Shown here: in pieces, positions 14,633 through 21,369 of the stretch | Numbering within the stretch: the first letter of the stretch is position 1 | Layout of the letters: every line of letters starts with the position of its first letter | Source of the DNA: a virus | Length of the DNA stretch: 33,444 bases | Strand: one strand, 5' to 3' | Virus record (IMG/VR): IMGVR_UViG_3300012361_000217 | Span: 1-33,444 of that record | The notes under the pieces: generated by a model | Told to the model about the DNA's origin: nothing | What the model saw: the letters and a program-made list of their open reading frames with translations, nothing else | The model's database searches: none | Translations under genes and position numbers: made by a program

Positions 14633-15547
14633 ATGGCAGCATATAGATCAAATTTTGCAGTATTATTGACACCCGGATTCAGGGAGATATTTAGTGATAA
14701 ATTTCAGGAAGTGCCGATGATACATGATAAAATTTTTCATGTCGATGATTCTATAAAAGATACGGAACGGGATAGCGCGATTTCCGGTTTTGGCCTTGCT
14801 GTCCAAACAGGGGAAGGTAGTCCAATTGCTTATGAGGATCCGGTTCAGGGATATACTACTACTTATATTCATCTAAAGTATTCAAAGGGATTTAAGGTTA
14901 CCCGTGAAATGTTTGAGGACGATCTTTACAATATTATGAAAAAGCGTCCGGCAGCTTTGGGTAGGACGATGCGTAGAACCGCGGAAAACCAGGCAGCTTT
15001 GGTTTTCGTAAACGGATTTAGTACTTCTTTTCTCGGAGCGGACGCTAAACCGCTATTTTCAACTGTGCATCCACGGCCTGACGGTGGAACCTCCCAGTCT
15101 AATGCTTCCGCTACGGGTATAACGCTTTCTGAGCTTAACCTTGAAACGGCTATCATTGCTATGAGAGGACAATTGGATGATAAGGGACAAATTATCGACG
15201 TTTATCCAAGGATGCTTGTAGTACCGAAAGAATTGAGAAAAACGGCTCATCTTATTGTTGATTCTCCGATGAGACAAGGTACGGCGGATAATGACGCTAA
15301 TTATTATAAGGATGATTTTACAATTATTGATTGGTTATATTTGACTTCGACAACGGCTTGGTTCTTGATTGATCCGGGAGTGCATGAATTGACATGGTTC
15401 TGGAGGAGACGGGCTGAATTCAAAGATGATGAGCTTTTTGATTCTGAATTCGCGGTATATAAATCGACAATGAGATTGTCACGCGGATGGAGTGATTGGA
15501 GAGGTGTCTATGGTTCCCAGGGAGACGGTAATGCTTACGCTAACTAA
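14633..15547 (+). CDS. Major capsid protein, Mu gpT-like HK97 fold
   Basis: 304 residues. N-terminal LLTPGFREIFSDKF, central YSKGFKVTREMFEDDLYNIM and RPAALGRTMRRTAENQAALV (the spine helix region), then KPLFSTVHP and IDVYPRMLVVPKELRKTAHL match the Mu gpT-like major head subunit pattern. It continues with TSTTAWFLIDPGVHELTWFW and a C-terminal beta segment. There is no long N-terminal delta domain, which agrees with a separate scaffold gene upstream. The protein forms the icosahedral shell. Confidence 0.9.
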   Translation: MAAYRSNFAVLLTPGFREIFSDKFQEVPMIHDKIFHVDDSIKDTERDSAISGFGLAVQTGEGSPIAYEDPVQGYTTTYIHLKYSKGFKVTREMFEDDLYNIMKKRPAALGRTMRRTAENQAALVFVNGFSTSFLGADAKPLFSTVHPRPDGGTSQSNASATGITLSELNLETAIIAMRGQLDDKGQIIDVYPRMLVVPKELRKTAHLIVDSPMRQGTADNDANYYKDDFTIIDWLYLTSTTAWFLIDPGVHELTWFWRRRAEFKDDELFDSEFAVYKSTMRLSRGWSDWRGVYGSQGDGNAYAN

Positions 15548-15607
15548 CTTTTAGGGTAGTCGGCCTGGTACGGGCATCTATCCTTAACCGACAGCACAAG
15601 TACATTT

Positions 15608-16012
15608 ATGACTACATTTTCAGGTTATCAGGGTAATACCCAGGCTTTAACAGGAAACCCCCTTAGTCCTAATGTTGGAGACTTTTATTATAATACAGTT
15701 AATAACGATTGGATGAGATGGAATGGGGTTAATTGGTTGGGTGCGGCTTATTCTACTACTACTTCTACTAGTACTTCTACTTCGACAACTACGTCTACTT
15801 CGACAACTACGTCGACTTCTACTTCTACAACGACTACTACTTCTACTACTACGACTTCAACATCTACTTCAACTACAACTTCTACGACAACTACAAGTAC
15901 CAGTACCACAACTACATCTACTTCTACGACAACTACGAGTACTTCTACTACAACGTCAACGACTACCAGTACATCAACGACTACCAGTACATCGACAACG
16001 ACTACTGCATGA
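15608..16012 (+). CDS. Mucin-like Ser/Thr-repeat virion protein 1
   Basis: 134 residues in two parts. Residues 1-48 are a small module (NPLSPNVGDFYYNTVNNDWM, then RWNGVNWLG) of the GD-x-Y-x-N/D-T...W-G-x-x-W type seen in phage fibre and appendage proteins. Residues 49-134 are almost only Thr and Ser (TTTSTSTSTSTTTSTS style), which would be an extended, potentially heavily O-glycosylated stalk. It follows the capsid gene by 60 nt and has two paralogues downstream. It may be a head fibre or decoration. The frame on the same strand in another register (Leu-rich) is a shadow. Confidence 0.75.
   Translation: MTTFSGYQGNTQALTGNPLSPNVGDFYYNTVNNDWMRWNGVNWLGAAYSTTTSTSTSTSTTTSTSTTTSTSTSTTTTTSTTTTSTSTSTTTSTTTTSTSTTTTSTSTTTTSTSTTTSTTTSTSTTTSTSTTTTA
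15751..16009 (+). repeat. Ser/Thr codon tract 1
   Basis: About 86 consecutive ACN, TCN and AGT codons. All four third bases are mixed for Thr, so the repetition is stronger in the protein than in the DNA. Short exact repeats survive (ACGACTACCAGTACATC occurs twice near 15958-15993). Confidence 0.8.
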
Positions 16013-16024
16013 TAATATAAATAT

Positions 16025-16297
16025 ATGCCAACACATTTAACTGATATAAAAGGAAGATATTTAATAGGAATAGGAATTGCGCCTATAGATCCTAATATTG
16101 GGGATGAATATTTTGATACGCAAAAAAATGTTTTATGCCGTTGGAGTGGAAGTAATTGGCTTTGTTATTTAATGAGTACAACTTCTACTTCTACTACGAC
16201 GACTACATCAACAAGTACGAGTACTAGTACCACGACTACGAGTACATCGACGACTACAACGACTAGTACCAGTACAAGTACAACAACAACTTTATAA
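16025..16297 (+). CDS. Mucin-like Ser/Thr-repeat virion protein 2
   Basis: 90 residues. A head module of about 50 residues (APIDPNIGDEYFDTQKNVLC, then RWSGSNWLC) followed by about 38 Ser/Thr residues ending TTTTL. It aligns with the first Ser/Thr protein over P-N-x-GD-x-Y/F-x-D/N-T and W-x-G-x-N-W, so it is a paralogue. The leader is AAATAT with no SD. Two Cys in the head module are extra compared with paralogue 1. Confidence 0.75.
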   Translation: MPTHLTDIKGRYLIGIGIAPIDPNIGDEYFDTQKNVLCRWSGSNWLCYLMSTTSTSTTTTTSTSTSTSTTTTSTSTTTTTSTSTSTTTTL

Positions 16298-16299
16298 AT

Positions 16300-16593
16300 A
16301 TGGGATCAACAAGATTTAATGCCGTAGAATCAAAATTAAAAACACTTCCGGGAACTTTTCCTACGGATGTTCCGCCTATTGGTGGAGATGCTTTTTATGA
16401 TACATTGAATAATTGTTTATGGGTTTTTAATGATTTGAAAAAACAATGGATGTATATGCAGTTGAGCACGACAACTTCAACTTCAACATCTACAACTACG
16501 ACTAGTACTTCAACAACGACTACTTCGACTAGTACAACCAGTTCGACAACTACGTCAACAAGTACTACGACAAGTACGACAACAACATTATAG
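16300..16593 (+). CDS. Mucin-like Ser/Thr-repeat virion protein 3
   Basis: 97 residues. Head module of about 55 residues (VPPIGGDAFYDTLNNCLWVF, then KKQWMYMQ) and a Ser/Thr tail of about 40 residues ending TTTTL, like paralogue 2. The start is 2 nt after the previous stop. The GD-AF-YDT-N...W pattern is shared with the other two. The shared tail ending and tandem order indicate duplication followed by divergence of the head module. Confidence 0.75.
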   Translation: MGSTRFNAVESKLKTLPGTFPTDVPPIGGDAFYDTLNNCLWVFNDLKKQWMYMQLSTTTSTSTSTTTTSTSTTTTSTSTTSSTTTSTSTTTSTTTTL

Positions 16594-16609
16594 AAAGGAG
16601 ATAAAAAAT

Positions 16610-17086
16610 ATGAGAATAATTTTTAATCCCGATAACGGGGCATCAATTAAAGATGTAACTTACGAAGGAGTAAAATACTTTTCGGAAAAATCGTTTGATC
16701 CGGGTACGCTTTTTAAATTTGAAGATGATTCTACGGGAGATTTTTTCTTAAATACTTTTGGTTTTTTAGAGCAGGTTGGTATTGATAAAGCTAAAAAAAT
16801 TATGGCTGAACCTACTATGAAATGTCTAAAATGTGATTATTCTACCCGTGTTAAAGCGTCTTTAACGGTACATGAAAAAAAGCATGTGGCTGAAGCTGAA
16901 CTTGATGAGTTGGGTATTCCGGTTGTAAGAATGACAAATGCCCAAAATTTACGTTCCACTATAGTAAATACTAACGTCCAGCAAAATATAGATAGTGAAG
17001 GTAAGGATTTTCATGATGGTTATCCCGGTTTAGAAGGGGAAGGGTTAATTAATGAAAATGTAAAATCAGGGGCAATAATGAGTTAA
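16610..17086 (+). CDS. Virion-region protein with a classical C2H2 zinc finger
   Basis: 158 residues. An N-terminal beta-rich part (about 1-66) precedes KCLKCDYSTRVKASLTVHEK-KH (C72, C75, H88, H92), an exact C-x2-C-x12-H-x3-H finger with the hydrophobic Leu at L85 and the CDYST turn usual in eukaryotic-type fingers. The C-terminal third is polar. It has one of the strongest SD sites of the window (AAAGGAGAT, 16594-16602), so it is probably abundant. Its place between the mucin-like proteins and another small virion-region gene suggests a structural or DNA-contacting role. Classical C2H2 fingers are uncommon in bacterial proteins. Confidence 0.75.
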   Translation: MRIIFNPDNGASIKDVTYEGVKYFSEKSFDPGTLFKFEDDSTGDFFLNTFGFLEQVGIDKAKKIMAEPTMKCLKCDYSTRVKASLTVHEKKHVAEAELDELGIPVVRMTNAQNLRSTIVNTNVQQNIDSEGKDFHDGYPGLEGEGLINENVKSGAIMS

Positions 17087-17090
17087 ATAT

Positions 17091-17438
17091 ATGATTAATA
17101 AACCTGCCGCAGCCCGGCAAAGATTCGTTTTTGTATCAGAAAATAATACTGATCGTTTCAAAATAATCGCTACGGCGGCATGTGAAGTGGCTTCCGTTAA
17201 TGTAACTGCGGGAGGTGCTGCTTGTGTGTTCCGTTTAGTTGATGCTAATAATTTTGTGGCGGGTCAACCGGCTCCTTCATATAACCTTGAATCGGGTCCA
17301 TCATTCGCGGCTGAACCGAGTAATTCGTATAGTCCTAATTTAAACCAACCTATTCCATTCCGAAAAGGGGTTGTGATAGTATGTGAGCAAGGAGAAGGAA
17401 GTAACGCGGAATGTATGGTTACTCTTAATGGAAATTAA
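17091..17438 (+). CDS. Small beta-rich protein, possible virion component
   Basis: 115 residues with an alternating hydrophobic pattern, three Cys and little charge (RFVFVSENNTDRFKIIATAA, later GPSFAAEPSNSYSP). The shape resembles a compact beta-sandwich of the type found in capsid or tail decorations, but I recognise no family. The start follows the C2H2 gene by 4 nt without SD. Confidence 0.6.
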   Translation: MINKPAAARQRFVFVSENNTDRFKIIATAACEVASVNVTAGGAACVFRLVDANNFVAGQPAPSYNLESGPSFAAEPSNSYSPNLNQPIPFRKGVVIVCEQGEGSNAECMVTLNGN

Positions 17439-17443
17439 AATAT

Positions 17444-17566
17444 ATGACAGCCAGAGCGATCAAACAACGGTATACACCGGCTAAAGTAGGAGTTCAGCCT
17501 CCTGATAAGGGTAAGGCTGTTAAAACAGGGAAAGATAGTGAAGGTCAAAAACAAACAAAGTATTAA
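17444..17566 (+). CDS. Tiny basic protein, 40 residues
   Basis: ORF starting MTARAIKQRYTPAKVGVQPP and ending KTKY-type residues: strongly basic, Pro- and Gly-containing, likely disordered. It starts 5 nt after the previous stop with the AAATAT leader used by its neighbours. It is first in a series of very small basic proteins between the capsid and sugar modules. Function is unknown. Confidence 0.5.
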   Translation: MTARAIKQRYTPAKVGVQPPDKGKAVKTGKDSEGQKQTKY

Positions 17567-17613
17567 GGAACTCACCTCCTGGATAGTGTTTATTTGACGT
17601 TTGCTTACCTGTT

Positions 17614-17676
17614 CGGATTTTAAACTTTAGAATCCGGATTGAGGAAGTGAAAAGATTTTTTGTTTTTTCAATCCGG
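17614..17676 (+). promoter_or_regulatory. Intergenic RNA structure with competing hairpins
   Basis: Three related segments, CGGATT (17614-17619), AATCCGGATTGA (17631-17642) and TCAATCCGG (17668-17676), allow two exclusive stems: a 6-bp hairpin (17614-17619 with 17631-17636) or a 9-bp hairpin (17634-17642 with 17668-17676). This is the only gap of over 100 nt in this stretch of plus-strand genes, and it precedes the tiny gene at 17685. Confidence 0.35.
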
Positions 17677-17684
17677 GTAATAAT

Positions 17685-17801
17685 ATGATTAGTTTTAATG
17701 AGAAAAAATCTAAGCCCAAAGAAAAAACAGCTGGTATGCCTGTGAAGGTGAAAGCTAAAATATCAGTTAAAATAGGAGGGGGTAAGTCAAAAAAGGTATG
17801 A
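17685..17801 (+). CDS. Tiny Lys-rich protein, 38 residues
   Basis: MISFNEKKSKPKEKTAGMPV followed by a second Lys/Gly-rich half ending GGGKSKKV. It is highly basic and likely disordered. Its stop overlaps the next gene's ATG by 4 nt (ATGA), which supports translation. It may bind nucleic acid by charge; no family is recognised. Confidence 0.5.
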   Translation: MISFNEKKSKPKEKTAGMPVKVKAKISVKIGGGKSKKV

Positions 17802-18013
17802 GTAAATTAACGACTGAAGCTAGAAAAAAACTACCTTCATCTAAATATGCTTTACCCGCGAAAAAGGGTGAAGCTAATAGCGGTTCTTATCCGATTCCCG
17901 ATAAAACTCATGCCAGAGTAGCTAAAGCTTATGCGTCCCGTTTTGCCAGTCCTTCAGAAAAAGCTAAAATAGATGCTAAAGCTGACCGAGTTTTGAAACG
18001 TGGGAAAAAGTAA
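17798..18013 (+). CDS. DUF6582-like small phage protein
   Basis: 71 residues with the pattern KLPSSKYALP, SYPIPDKTHARVAKAYASRF and SPSEKAKIDAKADRVLKRG. The combination of a short FALP-type strand, YPI-D-K-HA-A and a basic C-terminal helix is a recurring small phage or virion-associated protein (DUF6582 type), often fused to or next to head proteins. Function is not established. It overlaps its neighbours on both sides (4 and 14 nt). Confidence 0.65.
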   Translation: MSKLTTEARKKLPSSKYALPAKKGEANSGSYPIPDKTHARVAKAYASRFASPSEKAKIDAKADRVLKRGKK

Positions 18014-18446
18014 TTCTTATCAAGCTATTTGGAAAAGAAAGGATAGAAAAAAGCATCCTGAAAAATATAAGAAAAGGATGCAAAAATATTATAAAAATAA
18101 TAGAAAAAAATTAATTAATAGAGTAAAAAAATATACAGAAGATAATAAAGAAAAGGTTAAGATTAGAAAAAATAAGCATTATATGGCTATCCGGGAAGCA
18201 AGAAGATGGGACAATATAAGAAAATTATATGGATTAAGTAAAGAAGATTATGATAAATTATATGTAAATCAACAAGGAAGATGTGCGGTCTGTAGAATTG
18301 AATTACCAGTTTTACATATAGACCACTTCCATGAAGATGGAACTATAAGAGGTTTACTTTGTGGTAAATGTAATAGGGGTATTGGATTATTTGATGATAA
18401 TATAGAATTATTAGAAGCAGTAATTAAATATCTTAGGAAAAGGTAA
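18000..18446 (+). CDS. Endonuclease VII-family nuclease
   Basis: 148 residues starting at GTG. A very basic helical N-terminus (about 1-70, Lys/Arg-rich) is followed by an Endonuclease VII domain: YGLSKEDYDKLYVNQQGRCA, VC as the first Cys pair (CAVC), LHIDHFHEDGTIRGLLCGKC (His-Asp-His core and second Cys pair CGKC), then NRGIGLFDDNIELLEAVIKY. The family includes T4 gp49, which resolves branched DNA, and free-standing HNH homing-type nucleases. The insertion-like place among tiny ORFs allows a homing role, but debranching before packaging is equally possible. Confidence 0.9.
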   Translation: MGKSNSYQAIWKRKDRKKHPEKYKKRMQKYYKNNRKKLINRVKKYTEDNKEKVKIRKNKHYMAIREARRWDNIRKLYGLSKEDYDKLYVNQQGRCAVCRIELPVLHIDHFHEDGTIRGLLCGKCNRGIGLFDDNIELLEAVIKYLRKR

Positions 18447-18461
18447 ACAAAGAAAATAAAT

Positions 18462-18638
18462 ATGAGTTATAAAAGTGCTTATCCAAAAAACGCTAAAGAT
18501 AATGCTTTATCAAAAAAACATTTAAAAGAAACGATTAAATTTAATGAAAGGCATGCAAAAGATCACCTTAAAGAAATGAAAGATGCGAAAAAAGCTTTAG
18601 CAAAACGACAAAAAGATAAATTAAGTTCTTATTCTTAG
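18462..18638 (+). CDS. Small Lys-rich helical protein, 58 residues
   Basis: Starts MSYKSAYPKNAKDNALSKKH and is a single basic amphipathic helix with many Lys, Ala and His, ending KLSSYS. The stop is TAG. It has no SD (AAATAAAT leader). It probably binds nucleic acid or is internal to the virion; this is inference from charge. Confidence 0.5.
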   Translation: MSYKSAYPKNAKDNALSKKHLKETIKFNERHAKDHLKEMKDAKKALAKRQKDKLSSYS

Positions 18639-18652
18639 TGAAAGGAGGAATT

Positions 18653-18802
18653 ATGGCAAAATTAGGAGGGCAAAAATTACCAAAAAGAGGTTCGGATGCG
18701 TCTGGTGTTACTCAAGTAAAAGGTTCCGGTAAAGGAGGAGCCAATATTAAAAGTGGTGGAATGGGTAAGAGGCGTGAAAATATGAAGAACGGAAATTGTT
18801 AA
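18653..18802 (+). CDS. Small Gly/Lys-rich protein, 49 residues
   Basis: MAKLGGQKLPKRGSDASGVT then a Gly/Lys-rich stretch, ending KNGNC. A near-consensus SD (AAAGGAGG, 6 nt before the ATG) marks this as a real, probably well-expressed gene. It is basic and disordered, with no family recognised. Confidence 0.6.
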   Translation: MAKLGGQKLPKRGSDASGVTQVKGSGKGGANIKSGGMGKRRENMKNGNC

Positions 18803-18837
18803 TAAAAAAAGCATAATAAAATATGAAAGGAGGTAAC

Positions 18838-18897
18838 ATGAGTAAATGTCCTAAGTGCGGTAAAATGCATACTGGTAAATGTTCGAAAAAATATTAA
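18838..18897 (+). CDS. 19-residue zinc-knuckle-like microprotein
   Basis: MSKCPKCGKMHTGKCSKKY has C-x2-C-x3-H-x3-C, close to a retroviral-type zinc knuckle, in only 19 residues. It has a full SD (AAAGGAGGT, 18826-18834) 3 nt from the ATG. An ATG at 18823 in another register overlaps the SD and is not preferred. Size makes the call tentative, but SD and motif agree. Confidence 0.5.
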   Translation: MSKCPKCGKMHTGKCSKKY

Positions 18898-18900
18898 AAG

Positions 18901-19212
18901 ATGAATCCTACTAATCAAGTTCAACAACCTATACAGCGATTTACGCCTGCTAATGATGCTGTTTACAATACTCTTCGGGATACGCTTCAGCGTCATATTG
19001 CGGGTGGAGTTCCTGGATTGGATAAAGTGGTAGACTCACTTAATAAACAGCATGTATCTATGATGCAAAATTATCGTCCGTTACGTCCTCAAGGAGTAGC
19101 TCCTACTCAAACTCCTGTTCAAAATTCAATAGGTGCGTTAAATGATATGATGGGAAAAATACGACAACAAAACGCGCCTGCTCTTCCTAACGGATATAAC
19201 GCCTATTCATAA
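18901..19212 (+). CDS. Gln/Pro-rich small protein before the sugar operon
   Basis: 103 residues beginning MNPTNQVQQPIQRFTPANDA, with a central helical part (VPGLDKVVDSLNKQHVSMMQ) and a Pro/Gln-rich disordered remainder. It starts 3 nt after the microprotein stop and ends the head-side cluster. It may be a virion or assembly protein; no family is recognised. Confidence 0.55.
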   Translation: MNPTNQVQQPIQRFTPANDAVYNTLRDTLQRHIAGGVPGLDKVVDSLNKQHVSMMQNYRPLRPQGVAPTQTPVQNSIGALNDMMGKIRQQNAPALPNGYNAYS

Positions 19213-19232
19213 TTTGATCCATTTTTATCTAC

Positions 19233-19261
19233 TTGAAGTTTTATTCTTCTTTTGTTAGCAT
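19233..19261 (+). promoter_or_regulatory. Promoter of the glycosyltransferase operon
   Basis: TTGAAG (19233-19238), 17-nt spacer, TAGCAT (19256-19261). The ATG at 19268 is 6 nt downstream, so the transcript should start on or next to the start codon. It lies in the only 55-nt gap before the 12-kb operon. Confidence 0.45.
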
Positions 19262-19267
19262 TGAATA

Positions 19268-20599
19268 ATGAAAAAGGTTGTAATTTTTACTTCGTTTTCA
19301 GATATTCAAAAGGCTTACAGTTTAAATATAATTGTTCAGTATCAAATAAAGATGCTGCTTTTAAATGGTTATGCTCCTACAGTAATTGTCCACGAATCAT
19401 TTAAGCCGGAAGGAATTTATGCTCACCCGAATGTTACGATAGAGAAAATTCCTAACATGCCTGTCTATAATGAGATGAAAAAAGATGAGACATTTGACAG
19501 GGATGTTGAAGTCTTAACATCAAGACTTTTTGAAATATTAAAAGATAAAGACATTGTGTTTACCCATGATATTATTTATCAAAATGCCTGCCTGAAACAT
19601 AATTTTGCCTCAAGGAAGGTTGCTGAAAAATTACCCGGTTTAAAATGGTTGCATTGGATTCATTCAGCTACTTCCCCTTTACTTTTGAATATGATCCGTC
19701 CTATTTTTTCGGACGCTTATGCTGATTTAGTTACTAAACCTTTTCCTAATAGTAAATATATTTATCCTAATTCTTATGCTGTGCCGGCAGTAGCGCATAA
19801 TTTTAATATTTCTCAGGAAGATGTACGTGTAGTTCCCCATCCTACGGATGTATGCGATTTTTTTGGAATGGATAAAAATATTGAAAAAATTATTTATATG
19901 TATGATATATTAAGTGCTGATGTGATTACTACTTATCCTATCCGTCTTGATAGGGGAAAACAGGTTGAATATGTTATTAAGACAATGAGCGCATTAAAAG
20001 ATTATGGTTTATCAATTAGAATTATAATTATTGATTTTCACTCATCGGGAGGGGATAAAGTTCGTTACCGTGATGAATTAAAACAACTTGGAATTGATTT
20101 GGGACTTAATAGCGATGAGCTTATTTTTATTTCTGAACAACGGGAAGAATATAAATATGAAGTTGATCCGAGAGTTGTAGCTATGTTTCAATGTATTTCA
20201 AATGTTTTTATAATGCCTTCTGTTTCTGAAACTTATTCGCTTATTACCCAAGAAGCCGGATTAACAAAACAAGTAGTTGTTTTAAATTATGATTTTCCTC
20301 CATTTAGAAGTATTTATGGTGAAAATGCGATATATAAAAAATATTCATCCCGTTTTGACATTATGGCTGATCCTGTCGAAGCAGTTATGCCTAATTCCCA
20401 GACTAAAACAGAATATGGATCAAGTGACTTACCTAAAGAAGCTAGAGGTGAAGCAGAAAAACAATATCACCGCGGAACAGCAGGGGAAATTGCGGCTAGA
20501 TTAAAACATCCTGAAATGGCATTGTCTACGTATTTAAGGAAAAACAGAAATTTGCAAGCCGTATTTAAAAAATTTATTGAGCCTTTATTATATGACTAA
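19268..20599 (+). CDS. GT-B glycosyltransferase (GT4-like)
   Basis: 443 residues. The N-terminal Rossmann half (MKKVVIFTSFSDIQKAYSLN) and the C-terminal half, which carries YPIRLDRGKQ (the Arg/Lys of GT4 enzymes) and PSVSETYSLITQEAG with the E-x7-E pair at E321 and E329, are typical of GT-B transferases using nucleotide sugars. It heads the sugar operon, which implies a first or central transfer step. The C-terminal about 80 residues are charged and unassigned. Acceptor and sugar cannot be told. Confidence 0.85.
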   Translation: MKKVVIFTSFSDIQKAYSLNIIVQYQIKMLLLNGYAPTVIVHESFKPEGIYAHPNVTIEKIPNMPVYNEMKKDETFDRDVEVLTSRLFEILKDKDIVFTHDIIYQNACLKHNFASRKVAEKLPGLKWLHWIHSATSPLLLNMIRPIFSDAYADLVTKPFPNSKYIYPNSYAVPAVAHNFNISQEDVRVVPHPTDVCDFFGMDKNIEKIIYMYDILSADVITTYPIRLDRGKQVEYVIKTMSALKDYGLSIRIIIIDFHSSGGDKVRYRDELKQLGIDLGLNSDELIFISEQREEYKYEVDPRVVAMFQCISNVFIMPSVSETYSLITQEAGLTKQVVVLNYDFPPFRSIYGENAIYKKYSSRFDIMADPVEAVMPNSQTKTEYGSSDLPKEARGEAEKQYHRGTAGEIAARLKHPEMALSTYLRKNRNLQAVFKKFIEPLLYD

Positions 20600-21368
20600 T
20601 GCTTGCGTAATTGGTTGGGGTACGGTTGGTAAAGCTACCGCTGAAACATTTAATATTGATAAATATTATAGTAGAAGTAGTAATAATATTAGTTTAGAAG
20701 AAGCATCTAAATGTGAATATATATTTATTTGTTTGCCTACTCCGGTTCAAGCTAATGGAGATTATTATGTCGAAGATATTACAAAGATTATTTCAGAATT
20801 ATCAAAATTTTCTTCTTTTGAGAAAAGTGTGGTTATTATCCGTTCAACAGTCTATCCGGGATATAATCTTAGTCTTAGAACAGAATATGGATGGATGAAT
20901 ATTGTTTCTAATCCTGAATTTTTAAGTGAAGATACATGGAAAGAAGATGCATTGAAACCTCAATTAGTTGTAATTGGAGCAGATAACGCGAATTTAAGAG
21001 ATAAAGTAGCTGCTTTATATCGTGGAAGGTTTAAATATAATGAACCTGTTGTCACCGATTCAGTTACAGCGGAATTTATAAAAATATCTCTTAATGCTTT
21101 TTTTACAGCTAAAGTTGTATTTGCTAATCAGCTATATGATTATTCCAGAATGATTAATGCTAATTATGAAACTGTTAAAGATATTATTGAATCTCATCTA
21201 TGGGGAAGTAAAAATCACTTTACGGTATTTCATAAAGGAGGGCGGGGAGCGGGAGGAAAATGTCTACGAAAGGATATAAAAGCTCTCGCTCATTTGGTTC
21301 CGGGTTCATTTTTCGGAAGTATTTACCATCATAATGAATTATACGTAACTAATAGTAATAAAACTTGA
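20592..21368 (+). CDS. UDP-glucose/GDP-mannose dehydrogenase-like enzyme, short form
   Basis: 258 residues from ATG 20592. The NAD-binding motif VIGWGTVGKA lies at the start; IRSTVYPG and NPEFLSEDTW are conserved in the family, AEFIKISLNAFFTAKVVFAN contains the substrate Lys/Asn pair, and GAGGKCLRKDIKAL holds the catalytic Cys (in GGxC-L-x-KD). Family members have about 400 residues with a C-terminal UDP-binding domain, which is missing here, so this is a minimal N-terminal plus central-domain form. It would oxidise a nucleotide sugar at C6 to the uronic acid. It overlaps the first glycosyltransferase by 8 nt. I used the ATG because the upstream TTG extension lies inside the previous gene. 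Confidence 0.85.
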   Translation: MTNACVIGWGTVGKATAETFNIDKYYSRSSNNISLEEASKCEYIFICLPTPVQANGDYYVEDITKIISELSKFSSFEKSVVIIRSTVYPGYNLSLRTEYGWMNIVSNPEFLSEDTWKEDALKPQLVVIGADNANLRDKVAALYRGRFKYNEPVVTDSVTAEFIKISLNAFFTAKVVFANQLYDYSRMINANYETVKDIIESHLWGSKNHFTVFHKGGRGAGGKCLRKDIKALAHLVPGSFFGSIYHHNELYVTNSNKT

Positions 21369-21369
21369 T

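Noticed and set aside
15723-16040. Leu/Arg-rich plus-strand ORF
   Set aside because: It is the Ser/Thr tract of mucin-like protein 1 read in another register.
17573-17580. CACCTCCT, identical to the 16S rRNA anti-Shine-Dalgarno
   Set aside because: An 8-nt match is expected about once by chance on both strands of a window this size; nothing else indicates a function.
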